From assembly GCF_020215665.1 (NCBI RefSeq), contig NZ_CP084061.1, positions 2,078,001 to 2,142,000 on the forward strand: a DNA stretch of 64,000 nucleotides. Direction: 5' to 3'. This document shows, piece after piece, positions 48,329-58,537 of the stretch. Source of the DNA: Blautia parvula. GTDB lineage: Bacteria > Bacillota > Clostridia > Lachnospirales > Lachnospiraceae. The notes beneath the pieces are model-generated. The model searched no databases. It was not told where the DNA came from and was given only the letters and a program-made list of their open reading frames with translations. The position numbers and the translations under genes were made by a program. The first letter of the stretch is position 1. Each line of letters opens with the position of its first letter.

Positions 48329-50344
48329 TTACTGCTCTTCCAGAATCAGCAGATTCCATTTCTGCAGCATCAACTGATCTCCTGCCTTCTTTGTTTCACC
48401 GGAAAACAGTTCTGTCCATGTACCTTCCGGGCACACAGCCTTCTGTTCTTCGCCGGAATAATTGAGGAAATAATATATCTGTTTTCCCATCTGGTTTCGT
48501 CCGCCTCTGACAATCACCGGGAATCCGCAGGAACCGGGGTTCGGGCGGATCTCACATTCCTTCAGGAGCTCTCCCATGAGTTTTTTCAACAGTTCTGAAC
48601 TGAACATACATCCCAAGTACACCGCTTTTCCTTTGCCAAAAGTATTCTCAGTCACTGCTGCATACTGTCCCCAGTTATCATGCACATACCCAAGAATCGT
48701 CTCTGCTCCTTTTGGCTGAATGCATTCCAGAAATACTTTTACTTTCTCTTTATCCTCTCTGCCGCAGAGCCTGCCTTCCAGATACGTCTCGGCAGTCTTC
48801 TCCGGATATGTGAACTGGTTATACATAATTCCAAAGCATTCTGACAGAATATGAGGCTGTGAATCGTGATATACTTTCACATTTTCATTGGTATATCCCG
48901 TCTTGAAGGTACCTACCAGGCAGCCGCCCTTTTCCGTAAAGGAGCGGATTCTAAGCAGTGTCTCTTCGGGCACACAGTAGAGCGCCGGAAGGATCAGCAT
49001 CTTATAATCATCCAGGTTTTCCGCCTCAGGTGATACAAAATCACACTCCACATTCATCTCATACAGAGCGTCATAGATCCAGCGTACCACATCGTTGTAG
49101 GATATCTCTGTGCCTCCTCCGATGGGGAACCATTTCAGCCCTGTCAGTGCCTCATTGCTCACCATAATGGCAGCCTTGTTCTGCTTCTTCAGATGAATGA
49201 GATGGCTTCCCAGACGTTTCATCTCACTGCCGATGACAACCGCTTCTTTATATGTCTTATTCTCTGCAAAATCATGGCTTAACAGCCCCCGCCAATACGT
49301 CTCAAAAGAGTTATGGATGGAATGCCAGTGCCAGTATTCCACGCATTCCGCTCCTCCTGCCAGATGGGAAAAGGCCTGCAGCCTGAGCTGGCCGTCATAG
49401 GGCACCCACTGGGCAAACCCCTGCGCCTCTGTCTCCAGCACATAGTAATTATCCTGTTTCAGGGAGCGGGTCATATCTCCGCCAAAGGCGATCTCCTTTC
49501 CCGTCAGCTTTGACTGGGTGGGATGGTAGATGTCGCAGCCTGCAATATCCAGACATTTGGCAGCCCGGAAATGGTCCACATCCGGCTGTACGCCAAAGGA
49601 ATAATTTCTCCATTCAAAATCAAAATTCTGAGTGATGAACTGGTCTTCCTTCTTATATTCCCGCACAATCTCTGCCTGCCAGGACAGAAATTCTGTCACA
49701 AGGCTGCGTTGGAATTTCTCAAACTCACAGCCCAGGCTGCCGTTGATAGTCCCCCTCACATCCGGGAAATCCTCCCAGGAATGAAGGGCATTGCTCCAGT
49801 AATTCATTCCGAACTCCCGGTTCATGGCCTCCACATCGCCCTGGAATTTTTCCTTTAAGTATTCGACAAATTCCTCCTGTACCCGCTCTCCTGAGGTGCC
49901 GTAATGTTTTGTCTCATTGTCGATCTGATAGCCTATGATACATTTTCTGTCCTTCACATGCTCCATCAGTTTTCTTATGACACGCTCGCTGTAGAACCGG
50001 TAATGGCGGTTTGTGATGTCCATGATTTGTCTGGCCCCGTAGATGCCCCGGCCCTGTCTGGTCACTGCCATCACATCCGGATGCTTTTTCTCCATCCATG
50101 CCGGAATGGCATAGGTCGGCGTACCCACGATCACATGAACCCCCGCTTCCTCCATGGCATCCAGAACTCTGTCAATGTGGTAAAAGTCAAATACACCGTC
50201 CTGGGGTTCCAAGGTACTCCAGGTGGATTCTGCGATCCTTACCAGATTAATCCCTGCCTTTTTCATCATCTCCACGTCTTTTTCCAGTCTGTCATAAGGC
50301 ATATATTCGTCGTAATATGCTACCCCATAGAGTAATTCTTCCAT
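48329..50344 (-). CDS. GH42 beta-galactosidase, intracellular
   Basis: 671 residues, the usual length. The N-terminal barrel begins YGVAYYDEYMP; acid/base Glu144 lies in GYQIDNETKHYG and the nucleophile is in YVLETEAQGFAQW (Glu304, or 306). A trimerisation-type domain (MLILPALYCVPEETLLRIRS, about 440 on) and a C-terminal beta domain follow. There is no signal peptide, so it hydrolyses beta-galactosides in the cytoplasm. As last gene of the sulfatase/importer operon, it probably acts after desulfation. The strict linkage is not evident from sequence. Confidence 0.93.
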   Translation of the reverse strand: MEELLYGVAYYDEYMPYDRLEKDVEMMKKAGINLVRIAESTWSTLEPQDGVFDFYHIDRVLDAMEEAGVHVIVGTPTYAIPAWMEKKHPDVMAVTRQGRGIYGARQIMDITNRHYRFYSERVIRKLMEHVKDRKCIIGYQIDNETKHYGTSGERVQEEFVEYLKEKFQGDVEAMNREFGMNYWSNALHSWEDFPDVRGTINGSLGCEFEKFQRSLVTEFLSWQAEIVREYKKEDQFITQNFDFEWRNYSFGVQPDVDHFRAAKCLDIAGCDIYHPTQSKLTGKEIAFGGDMTRSLKQDNYYVLETEAQGFAQWVPYDGQLRLQAFSHLAGGAECVEYWHWHSIHNSFETYWRGLLSHDFAENKTYKEAVVIGSEMKRLGSHLIHLKKQNKAAIMVSNEALTGLKWFPIGGGTEISYNDVVRWIYDALYEMNVECDFVSPEAENLDDYKMLILPALYCVPEETLLRIRSFTEKGGCLVGTFKTGYTNENVKVYHDSQPHILSECFGIMYNQFTYPEKTAETYLEGRLCGREDKEKVKVFLECIQPKGAETILGYVHDNWGQYAAVTENTFGKGKAVYLGCMFSSELLKKLMGELLKECEIRPNPGSCGFPVIVRGGRNQMGKQIYYFLNYSGEEQKAVCPEGTWTELFSGETKKAGDQLMLQKWNLLILEEQ

Positions 50345-50386
50345 ATATTTTTCTGCTGTCCTTTCTGGTTGATATTCATGGCAGCT

Positions 50387-51751
50387 TTACTTTGAAGGGG
50401 CAATGACCGGAACCTTTTCTCCGGCTTTTTTCATCTCCTCCTGAAGCTCTTTGGCAAGCTGCGCTCTGATATCTCTATACTTATCATCTTTTGCCAGATT
50501 CGTCAACTCAAATGGGTCATTTTTTAAATCATAGAGGAAATCTTCCTCATAATAGTCGCTGGAAGGGTACAAGTTGCCGTCAAGTCCCGGAGCATGTATG
50601 CTGTAGAGCCAATCCCTTGTGTGGATGCAGCGGCCCACCCTGCTTTCACTGATCTGAGCAAATACCCTGTCTGTATGATTCCGGAGATTTCCGTCCGCGA
50701 TCTCCTTCAGATTTTCACCTGCCATGGCATGCCCCACATCCACACCGGCAGCAGCCAGAATCGTCTTTGGAAGACCCGCAGTGCTCACCAGCTCCCGGAC
50801 TCTTTTTCCTCCCTTAAATCCCGGCCCGGCGATTACCAGGGGCACATGCAGGCAGGCAGAATGGCATGACCTTTTGTAGTCATCCCCTCCGCACAGATGT
50901 TCATCTCTGTTTCTCGTACGGAAATGGGAACCATGGTCAGAGCTGTAAATTATGATAGTGTCCTTATAAATTCCTTTTTCCTTCAATTTTTCTATAAGTC
51001 TGCCCAGATTGTCGTCCAGGCTTCTGCAGCATCCCAGATAATCCGGATACATCTCTCTGGCATCGCCATGCAGTGCCGCCAGATCTCCCGGCAGTTCAAA
51101 ATCTTTGAACCTCTCCTTTGAACCCTCAGGGCCTTCATAGCATCCTCTGTCATTCTGGTGATGGGGTTCTATGTGGGAAATGGTCATAAAAAACGGCTTT
51201 TCTCCCTTATACTGTTCCAAAAAATCCAGTGCAAAATCTGTGATACAGTCTGCCCTGTATCCGTCAAACTCACACTTCTGCATATTTTCATCAAAGACAT
51301 ACCCGCCATACCCGTGGGAGGTAAATTCCAGGAGGTCTGCTGCCCTCCAGTATCCACGATAGCCGCCCCTTCTCTCGGGAGGAATCGCCTTTATCTCATA
51401 GTCCACAATTGGCGGTGTGCTGTAATCCTTCCTCTCGCTTGCCAGATGCCATTTGCCCACATAGGCAGTCTCATATCCCGCCTCATTCAGGTAATCTGCC
51501 AATGTTTTCACATGCAGGGGAAGAGGCTGCGCATTGCGAAAACAGTTGATTGCTGTGGGATACTGTCCTGTCTGAAAAAGCGCCCTGCATGGCCCGCACA
51601 CCGGCTGGGCTGTATAGGCCTCCTCAAAAAGAATGCCCTCCTTTGCCAGCGCATCCAGGTTAGGGCTGATATCCAGCTTCTGACCATAGCATCCCAGCGT
51701 GTCGTGTCTCTGCTGGTCTGTAAAATAAAATATAATATTTGGTTTTCCCAT
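50387..51751 (-). CDS. Cysteine-type sulfatase, cytosolic
   Basis: 454 residues. The sulfatase signature is CGPCR at 52-56 (Cys-X-Pro-X-Arg), where Cys52 must be converted to formylglycine; YFTDQQRHDTLG near the N-terminus, SHIEPHH and YSSDHGSHF supply metal and substrate residues. There is no signal peptide, unlike most Bacteroides mucin sulfatases, so it acts on imported sulfated sugars inside the cell. The maturase needed is encoded in the same locus (58525-59676). It is 42 bp upstream of the GH42 gene and 12 bp after the permease. Confidence 0.95.
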   Translation of the reverse strand: MGKPNIIFYFTDQQRHDTLGCYGQKLDISPNLDALAKEGILFEEAYTAQPVCGPCRALFQTGQYPTAINCFRNAQPLPLHVKTLADYLNEAGYETAYVGKWHLASERKDYSTPPIVDYEIKAIPPERRGGYRGYWRAADLLEFTSHGYGGYVFDENMQKCEFDGYRADCITDFALDFLEQYKGEKPFFMTISHIEPHHQNDRGCYEGPEGSKERFKDFELPGDLAALHGDAREMYPDYLGCCRSLDDNLGRLIEKLKEKGIYKDTIIIYSSDHGSHFRTRNRDEHLCGGDDYKRSCHSACLHVPLVIAGPGFKGGKRVRELVSTAGLPKTILAAAGVDVGHAMAGENLKEIADGNLRNHTDRVFAQISESRVGRCIHTRDWLYSIHAPGLDGNLYPSSDYYEEDFLYDLKNDPFELTNLAKDDKYRDIRAQLAKELQEEMKKAGEKVPVIAPSK

Positions 51752-51763
51752 CCTTTTCTCCTC

Positions 51764-52627
51764 CTACTTCAGTCCTGAAGTGACAATTCCCTGTACAAAA
51801 TATTTCTGTGCACAGAGGAATAACAAGATCATAGGCATCACTACCAGAACAGAGGCTGCCATCATCTGCCCCCACTGGATATAGCCGTCTGTTTTGAACA
51901 TGGTGAGTGCAAGCTGCACGGTTTTCATATCCTCTGAGTTTGTCATGACCAGAGGCCAAAGGTAATCATTCCATACAGAGACACCCTTTAACAGTCCCAG
52001 TGTAGCCAGTATGGCCTTGGAATTTGGCAGGTATATTATGAAATACGTCTGCCACTTGTTCGTCCCGTCAATTTCCGCCGCCTCATCCAAAGACCGGGGG
52101 AAATTCTCATAAAACTGTTTACACAAAAACACACCGAAGGACCCTGCCACAAGAGGAATCACCAGACCTGCATATGTATTGATCATGCCCGTTCCGCCGG
52201 CTCCGAACAGACTGTTGCCTCCCATCATGGGGAATTTTGCCATGATGAGAAACGTGGGGAGCATTGTCACCTGGGGCGGCATCATCAGGCCAATCAAAAG
52301 AAACATAAAAAGTACCTTAGATCCCCTGAACGTCAGTCTGGCAAAGGCATATCCTGCTATGGAATTAAACAGAAGAGAAAACACAACGGCAGCCAGGGTG
52401 ATAAACAGGGAGTTCCTGAAAAATATATTCCAGGTACCTGCACGCATGGCGTCAGTAAAATTATTCAAGGTAAAGTTCTGAGGCAAAAGGTGAAACACCG
52501 CGGAACGTATTTCCTCTATGGGCTTGACTGCCGTTGTGATCATCATGATAATCGGTATCAGCATGAAAACAGTCAGTGCACTCATAAAGATGATCCATAA
52601 AATGTGGTTTACTTTCTTCTTTTTCAT
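51764..52627 (-). CDS. Carbohydrate ABC transporter permease (MalG-type)
   Basis: 287 residues with six membrane segments. The EAA loop reads RSLDEAAEIDGTNKWQTYFI with IYLPNSKAILATLG. It follows its partner by 11 bp and completes the CUT1 channel of the sulfated-glycan locus. The ending QKYFVQGIVTSGLK is typical. No ATPase is encoded here. Confidence 0.93.
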   Translation of the reverse strand: MKKKKVNHILWIIFMSALTVFMLIPIIMMITTAVKPIEEIRSAVFHLLPQNFTLNNFTDAMRAGTWNIFFRNSLFITLAAVVFSLLFNSIAGYAFARLTFRGSKVLFMFLLIGLMMPPQVTMLPTFLIMAKFPMMGGNSLFGAGGTGMINTYAGLVIPLVAGSFGVFLCKQFYENFPRSLDEAAEIDGTNKWQTYFIIYLPNSKAILATLGLLKGVSVWNDYLWPLVMTNSEDMKTVQLALTMFKTDGYIQWGQMMAASVLVVMPMILLFLCAQKYFVQGIVTSGLK

Positions 52628-52638
52628 ATTTATCCTCC

Positions 52639-53541
52639 TTATGATACATCCACATCCTGTCCGCGGCTTCCGAACCGGAATACCAGTACAGTGATGAGTA
52701 TGGAAAACAACAGCAGCATAACCGAAAGCGCACTGGCATAGCCCATCTTGAATTCCAGAAAACCTCTGCGGTAAATCTGGTGTACAATGGTGGTTGTCTT
52801 GTTCAGCGGTCCGCCTGCAGTCATAATATTGATCTGTTCAAACACGGAAAAACTATTTACGATTCCCGTTACAAGAAGGAAAAATGTGGTTGGCCTGAGC
52901 ATGGGCCAGGTAATGTAAAGAAACTTTTTCAAGCCCCCTGCTCCGTCCAGACTGGCGGCTTCGTACAGGGAGTCCGGTATGGAAGTAAGACCTGACAAAA
53001 AGATGACCATACTGTATCCACAGCTCTTCCAGATGCTCATGAACACCACACAAAACATAGCCATTTTAGGGTCCTGCAGCCACTGTTTGACGGAAAAGCC
53101 AAAATATTTCAATACACTGTTCAAAAGGCCAAAGGTTGGGTCATAGATCCACAGCCACACCATGGACATGCACACCATAGACATTACATTAGGTAGATAA
53201 AAAGCTGTCCTGAATATGGGAATCAGCTTTGATTTTCTGTACAGCATCACTGCCAGCATAAGTCCCAGAAACAATTGAGGGAACAGGGTACACAAGGTAT
53301 AAAGCAGTGTGTTTTTGACAGAGATCAGGAAATCTGCATCCCTGAACATCGTAAGATAATTCTTCATCCCCACAAATTCAGGAGCGGAATAAAGGTTAAA
53401 ATTCGTCACACTGTAATAGATGACGATTCCAATGGGGACCAGAATAAATATGGTGAATACAAGGTAAGCAGGTAAAATCATGATATACGCGCAATTATCA
53501 TTTTTCCTCACTTTTGGCACTGTATTGCTTGTTTTAGCCAT
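52639..53541 (-). CDS. Carbohydrate ABC transporter permease (MalF/UgpA-type)
   Basis: 300 residues with six membrane segments. The EAA loop reads SIPDSLYEAASLDGAGGLKK followed by FLYITWPMLRP. The N-terminal CAYIMILPAYLVFTIFILVP is typical. It is separated from the binding-protein gene by 108 bp containing a stable hairpin, which probably lowers its expression relative to the binding protein. Confidence 0.93.
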   Translation of the reverse strand: MAKTSNTVPKVRKNDNCAYIMILPAYLVFTIFILVPIGIVIYYSVTNFNLYSAPEFVGMKNYLTMFRDADFLISVKNTLLYTLCTLFPQLFLGLMLAVMLYRKSKLIPIFRTAFYLPNVMSMVCMSMVWLWIYDPTFGLLNSVLKYFGFSVKQWLQDPKMAMFCVVFMSIWKSCGYSMVIFLSGLTSIPDSLYEAASLDGAGGLKKFLYITWPMLRPTTFFLLVTGIVNSFSVFEQINIMTAGGPLNKTTTIVHQIYRRGFLEFKMGYASALSVMLLLFSILITVLVFRFGSRGQDVDVS

Positions 53542-53600
53542 GTAAATTTCTCCTTTTTATCAGTTTTTTTAATGTTATCAGATACTTACAGTCATATTTC

Positions 53601-53626
53601 AGGGGATGCCTCAGGAGACATCCCCT
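53601..53626 (-). promoter_or_regulatory. Intercistronic RNA hairpin after the binding-protein gene
   Basis: A perfect 8-bp stem (AGGGGATG/CATCCCCT) with a 10-nt loop and no T-run. In binding-protein operons such hairpins protect the upstream message or attenuate downstream expression. Its location, 23 bp after the stop codon, fits that use. Confidence 0.6.
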
Positions 53627-53649
53627 ATACCGATAAAATCTTTTAGAAT

Positions 53650-54975
53650 TTACTGATTGTTGATTTCTTCCTGTATCTTTTCTGCTGCCGTATCCATGGC
53701 ATCTTTTGGTGTCTCCACATCATACATCACTTTTTCCATGGCCTCATTGATAATATTATAGACGGAATTGGCGTATGGCACTTTTGGTGAACCAGTTCCG
53801 CAGTTGATAGAATCATAGATCACCTGGTTTGTCTCAGGGTCCTGTTCAATAAATTTCTCTTTCAGAGATTCCCGGATCGGTGTGGTGCCCAGATCTTCGT
53901 ACCTTGTCCACATACTCTCGGGACTGGATACATATTCAATAAATTTCCACACTTCATCCTTATGCTTGGTTTCTCCGCTCATAAACATAAAGCTCATGCC
54001 GCAGAAAGTCGCCTGCTGTGTATTTTTAAGTGGGCTTGCAAGTGCGATCTTGCCTTTCAGCGCGCCTTCATTTAATTGTTTATATGTCTGGTCAGTTACA
54101 ATTCCCATGCCTGCAGTTCCCATACCGAAGGGATCCTGCTCGGAGTTAGAACAGTCAAAGGGAATCACACCGGCATCTGCAACCTCTTTCATAAATGCCA
54201 CTGCCTCAACCGCCTTGTCAGAATTGCAGAGTATCTCATTATTATCCTCATCTACCAGATTCTTAACACCATTCTCCTCTATGAAAATAGACATATAATG
54301 CTGCATGGATGTTCCTGAGGTGGGCATGGCAAATCCTGTCTGTACTACAGTGCCGCTGTCGTCTTTTTTTATCAGCTTTTTATGGTCCTCCAGCATTTCC
54401 TGCCAGGTTGCAGGAGGGGTATCCGGGTCAAGGCCGGCCTCCTTAAAAAGCTCCTTGTTATATGCCAGCATTCTGGGATCCGGAAAAACAGCGATTCCAT
54501 ATATCTTACCGTTGACTTTTCCAAGATTCAGGGCATTCTCCATAAAATCGTCTTTTCCATCCCATTTGTCCACATACTCATCCAATGCAGCATACTGGCC
54601 AAGAGGTACTCTGGTTCCCAGAGAAGCCATGGTAAAATTAATAATGTCCGGGGCCGTGCCGGAAGCAAACCCCGTGTTCAGCTTTGTCTCGAAATCATCA
54701 CCGTAAGGGCATTCCTGAAATTCTATCTCAATATTCGGATTTTCCTTTTCAAAACCGGCAATCATTTTTTCCCAGTAAGCCTTACGCTCAGGCTCTGTTC
54801 CGCTTCTTAAAAATACCAGTTTTGTCTTTTCTCCTGATGTGTTTTCGGTATCGGCTGATGTCTGTTCCTTTTTTTTCACCAGCTCTTCTGTACCCTTATT
54901 TCCGCATCCGCCCATTCCGAGTACCGCAGATGTCCCCATGATTCCTGCCAGAAGCAGTGCCACTTTTCTTTTCAT
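53650..54975 (-). CDS. ABC transporter sugar-binding lipoprotein
   Basis: 441 residues from the ATG at 54975, 8 bp after AGGAGG; a TTG two codons upstream lies too close. The signal peptide MKRKVALLLAGIMGTSAVLG ends in a lipobox (MGGC), giving a membrane-anchored binding protein. Family features include TAPDIINFTMASLG, KIYGIAVFPDPRMLAYNKEL and FEKENPNIEIEFQE. It captures the substrate, presumably a sulfated oligosaccharide, for the two permeases. The promoter upstream has TATACT at 55013-55008 and a poor -35, consistent with activation by the AraC-type regulator. Confidence 0.93.
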   Translation of the reverse strand: MKRKVALLLAGIMGTSAVLGMGGCGNKGTEELVKKKEQTSADTENTSGEKTKLVFLRSGTEPERKAYWEKMIAGFEKENPNIEIEFQECPYGDDFETKLNTGFASGTAPDIINFTMASLGTRVPLGQYAALDEYVDKWDGKDDFMENALNLGKVNGKIYGIAVFPDPRMLAYNKELFKEAGLDPDTPPATWQEMLEDHKKLIKKDDSGTVVQTGFAMPTSGTSMQHYMSIFIEENGVKNLVDEDNNEILCNSDKAVEAVAFMKEVADAGVIPFDCSNSEQDPFGMGTAGMGIVTDQTYKQLNEGALKGKIALASPLKNTQQATFCGMSFMFMSGETKHKDEVWKFIEYVSSPESMWTRYEDLGTTPIRESLKEKFIEQDPETNQVIYDSINCGTGSPKVPYANSVYNIINEAMEKVMYDVETPKDAMDTAAEKIQEEINNQ

Positions 54976-55157
54976 ATCCAAGTCCTCCTATTTTTTATTA
55001 TATATCCAGTATAAGAAAAACGGGCCCGCACATCCATGTACCCTGTCTACTTGTTTTTGTACTATATTTTGCGGTTTTTATGATTTTTTTCTTCTTTTTT
55101 TTCTTGCTGCGCTGTCTGCGGAAAATATGGATTATCTTTTGATTTATTTGACTGGTT

Positions 55158-56720
55158 TTAGATTCCTTTCCGATATTCCATAGGTGACTTTCCATACCGC
55201 TCCTTAAAAGCTCTGCTGAAATACGCCGCGTCCGGAAAGCCTGCCATTCCGGCTATCTCCTGGATACTTTTTCTGGTGGCTCCCAGCAGTCTGCGGGACT
55301 CCTCCAGACGAACGCGGAGAAGAAAGTCGCTGAATTTTTCTCCTGTCTCTTTTTTAAAAAGTACAGAGACATAGCTTTTATTCAGATGAACCAGAGAGGA
55401 CACCTGCTCCAGGGATATCTTCTGTGTATAATTCTGCTTCACATAGCCTATAATGTCCCGTACCGGGCCGGAATACTGATTCAGACTGCTCTTTATCTCA
55501 CAGATTCTGCGAAGCTCTGCCATCCCTGCATACGTCCAGTTTTTCAAATCCTGAAGCGTCCTAAATCTCTCGCAGAACATCATCTCTGTCCTTCTGACTT
55601 CCTCCACCTCCGCGGCTGTCAGGGCATACGTTCTGGCCTTCCGGATACAGGAAGAAAGAATCTCAATACACAGGGCCTTCACATAGGCAGGAGGCAGCAC
55701 AATTCTTCCTTCTATGTCCGCCAGAATCCCCTTCATCTTCTCCTCTGCACTTTCAAAATCATTCTTTTCCACCGCAGCCAGAATCTCTCTCATCTCCACT
55801 GCGTAATATAAATCTCCATGTCCCGAATCAGAATTTACCGTCATGGCATCATATCTCCAAATCCCCGGAAGCCTGAAAAAAGTACGGTTTTCCCTGGCCA
55901 TTCTGGCCTGCCGCAGCATGTCCCTCAAATGATGGAAGCCATCCTTTTTCACACTTATTCCGATATATACCTCCGTCCCCAGATTATGCCGCAAAAGTGC
56001 CTCCAGCTTTCCGGAAAACACCTCCCGGTCCATATGAAGGCTGGGATTATAGAGGAGAAGATACTCCCCCTCTTCTATGGATGCACAGATGCCGGATATA
56101 TGTTCCTCCTGCATAAAAAGCTCCGCCACCTCCAAAGCTGCATCCCCCTTTTCTTCTCCGGACAGGGATATGGACAGAAGAACTATACCTTCCTCTTTCA
56201 AAGCAATGCCCCGGTTCTCCAATCCACGGAGAACTTCTTCCCTCTGCTGCTCTGTGGTCCCGGTTTCCAGCAGTTTTTCCATGGTGATCCTCCGCCTCTC
56301 CGGTTCGGAACCACACGCCGCTTTGCTGTCCTTTGTCCTGCTTTTCTCCAGAAAACGCTTTGCTTCCTCCAGTGTAGTCTTCATCCCCTCCTTTGTGATC
56401 TCAGGCTTTAAGATAAACTCATTGGCCCCGGCTTTTATGGCCTGTCTGGCATAATGAAATTCATCGTAAGCGCTGAGGATCACCTTGTAAGGCTGGGCAA
56501 TCCTTTCATTTTTCAGCCTGTCCAGAAATTCCAGACCGTCCATGACAGCCATCCGGATATCAGTAAACACAACCTCCACCTCATGTTCCCTGCAGTATTC
56601 CAATGCCTGTTTTCCGTTTACAAACTCCCCTGTCACATGGTAGTTGATATCCAGCTCTTCTATTTTTTTTCTCACCCATCTACGGGTTACTGCCTCGTCT
56701 TCCACGATTATAATCCGCAT
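55158..56720 (-). CDS. AraC-type response regulator, YesN type
   Basis: 520 residues from the ATG at 56720 (GGAGATG site), which is 2 bp after the kinase stop. Receiver: IIIVEDEAVTRRWVRKKIEE and the phospho-acceptor Asp in VVFTDIRMAVMDGLEFL. A long middle region (about 150-410) precedes the AraC domain with ISLEQVSSLVHLNKSYVSVL and IQEIAGMAGFPDAAYFSRAF. It is the probable activator of the binding-protein operon just downstream. Confidence 0.93.
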   Translation of the reverse strand: MRIIIVEDEAVTRRWVRKKIEELDINYHVTGEFVNGKQALEYCREHEVEVVFTDIRMAVMDGLEFLDRLKNERIAQPYKVILSAYDEFHYARQAIKAGANEFILKPEITKEGMKTTLEEAKRFLEKSRTKDSKAACGSEPERRRITMEKLLETGTTEQQREEVLRGLENRGIALKEEGIVLLSISLSGEEKGDAALEVAELFMQEEHISGICASIEEGEYLLLYNPSLHMDREVFSGKLEALLRHNLGTEVYIGISVKKDGFHHLRDMLRQARMARENRTFFRLPGIWRYDAMTVNSDSGHGDLYYAVEMREILAAVEKNDFESAEEKMKGILADIEGRIVLPPAYVKALCIEILSSCIRKARTYALTAAEVEEVRRTEMMFCERFRTLQDLKNWTYAGMAELRRICEIKSSLNQYSGPVRDIIGYVKQNYTQKISLEQVSSLVHLNKSYVSVLFKKETGEKFSDFLLRVRLEESRRLLGATRKSIQEIAGMAGFPDAAYFSRAFKERYGKSPMEYRKGI

Positions 56721-56722
56721 TT

Positions 56723-58537
56723 TCACATCTCCTTCTCTGTTCTGCATGGGATCCTGATATCAAAACGCATGCCGCCTTTGTGGGTATGCTCCGCAGAGAT
56801 TCCATATTCCTCTCCGTAAATGATCTGCAGGCGTTTCTGTACATTCCGGATTCCGATTCCACTGAACTGCTCGTTAGACCGGGCTTCCTCCCTGCCGTCC
56901 AGTACTCTGCGGATATATTCCAGATCTCCGCCGCTCCCATCATCCTCCACACGAAGCAGCAGATTCTCCCCCTCCGCTTCAGCCCTGATCAGGATATGTC
57001 CGGTGTCCTCCTTCTGGCAGAAGCCGTGGGCGATGGCATTTTCCACAAGGGGCTGGACGGAAATCTTCGGTATGAGCCAGTCTTTCACTTTCCCGGACAC
57101 TTCTATGTTCCACACAAAGGTATCCTGATATCTGTTTTCCATAAGAACAAGATAGTTTTTCAGGGATTCCATCTCTTCTGTCACAGGTATGCATTCCCTT
57201 TTATCGGAATAGGTCCTTCTCAGCAGTTTTGCCAGTGCCAGCAGACACTGGTCCGCCTGTTCTGCCATATCCATCTCCACCAGAAAACGTATGGAAGCAA
57301 GGGTATTATACAAAAAGTGGGGATTGATCTGAGCCTGCAGAGCCTGCATCTCCAGCCCCCGCTTCTCCTCTTCCTCCTGTTCCAGTCTTACGATCAGCTC
57401 CTCTATCCTGCCAATCATCTGGTTAAACTGCAGGCTGAGCTGTCCGAACTCATCGTTTGTCTCCACAGGTGTGCGCACAGTCAGGTCACCTCTGTATACA
57501 TTTTTCATGTCAGCCTTTAATTTCTGCACCGGCCTGCTGATATACCTGGAATTGTACACAGACATGATCACAGCAAGCAGTACATAGACTGACGCCACCA
57601 AAAGAATCATGACAAAGATACGGTTGCCGGCCCACACAGCTTCTTTTTCCTCTTCATACATGACCAGTTTCCAGCCGGTGGTCTCATTTGTGACAAAGGA
57701 TATCTGTGCCGGCCTGCCATTCATCTTCGCTTTAAAATAGCCGTGGTCAAATCCTGTCAATTTCTTCAGATATTCCTCGTTCTCCACACTCTGCTCTACA
57801 AGGCTTTCCTCTGTACTGCACAGTATTTTCCCTGTTTTGTCCATCAGAAACACCTGCTGGCTCTCTTTTTCCACACCGCCCCGGAAAATGTCTTCTACCT
57901 GCTTCCGTGGAATATTGACCTCCATGATTCCCAGTACTCTGCCGCTGTTCAGATTTTTAAGAAGACGGACAGCCCGCATAGCGCTGTTATCCTCTGTCTT
58001 CTGAAATTCACTGCTTACATATGCAGGAATGTATTTGATACTGCTGGTGTTCTCCCCCAGTTTTTGATACCATGGCTCCTGCTCAAGTTCTTTGAGCACA
58101 GGATAGTCAACGTACTCACTTCCATCATCCTCCACGGAGTAATTCCTTCCGCTGTCACAGAGAAGACGCAGATTATAGTCCATATTACTGTAGATTGCCC
58201 TGCTCTCTTTAAAATAACTGCATATATTTTTCTTCGCCACAAGCTCCTCATAAGGGCTCCGGAATTCACGCAGGGATATGAGACGATTCAGCTCCCTGTT
58301 GCAGTAAAAATAATTAGTGTAGGATACAATGTCCTGAAACATATCCTCCATATTTCTGTCTATCTGATTTAAAATGACCAGCTTGGAACTGTTCAGGCGC
58401 TCATTGGCTCCTGTCTGCACAAGATGAAAAAGGAGCAGCATGAGGACCATACAGGGTAACACAAACAGAACCAGATTGGATAGGAGGATTTTCTGTCCAA
58501 GACGCAGATTATGAAATTTTTTCTTTATTTTCCCCAT
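56723..58537 (-). CDS. Sensor histidine kinase, YesM type
   Basis: 604 residues. Membrane helices lie near 15-38 and 300-322, with an external sensor domain of about 260 residues between them, then HAMP (RPVQKLKADMKNVYRGDLTV). The phospho-acceptor segment is ALQAQINPHFLYNTLASIRF, and the ATP site has QPLVENAIAHGF and GIGIRNVQKRLQ. It overlaps the maturase gene by 13 bp, tying sensing, maturation and transport into one transcription unit. The ligand is likely the transported glycan. Confidence 0.93.
   Translation of the reverse strand: MGKIKKKFHNLRLGQKILLSNLVLFVLPCMVLMLLLFHLVQTGANERLNSSKLVILNQIDRNMEDMFQDIVSYTNYFYCNRELNRLISLREFRSPYEELVAKKNICSYFKESRAIYSNMDYNLRLLCDSGRNYSVEDDGSEYVDYPVLKELEQEPWYQKLGENTSSIKYIPAYVSSEFQKTEDNSAMRAVRLLKNLNSGRVLGIMEVNIPRKQVEDIFRGGVEKESQQVFLMDKTGKILCSTEESLVEQSVENEEYLKKLTGFDHGYFKAKMNGRPAQISFVTNETTGWKLVMYEEEKEAVWAGNRIFVMILLVASVYVLLAVIMSVYNSRYISRPVQKLKADMKNVYRGDLTVRTPVETNDEFGQLSLQFNQMIGRIEELIVRLEQEEEEKRGLEMQALQAQINPHFLYNTLASIRFLVEMDMAEQADQCLLALAKLLRRTYSDKRECIPVTEEMESLKNYLVLMENRYQDTFVWNIEVSGKVKDWLIPKISVQPLVENAIAHGFCQKEDTGHILIRAEAEGENLLLRVEDDGSGGDLEYIRRVLDGREEARSNEQFSGIGIRNVQKRLQIIYGEEYGISAEHTHKGGMRFDIRIPCRTEKEM

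Noticed and set aside
55080-55115. Long T/A homopolymer near 55090 as a terminator or phase-variable tract
   Set aside because: No stable stem precedes it on either strand and it lies outside coding frames, so neither role is supported.
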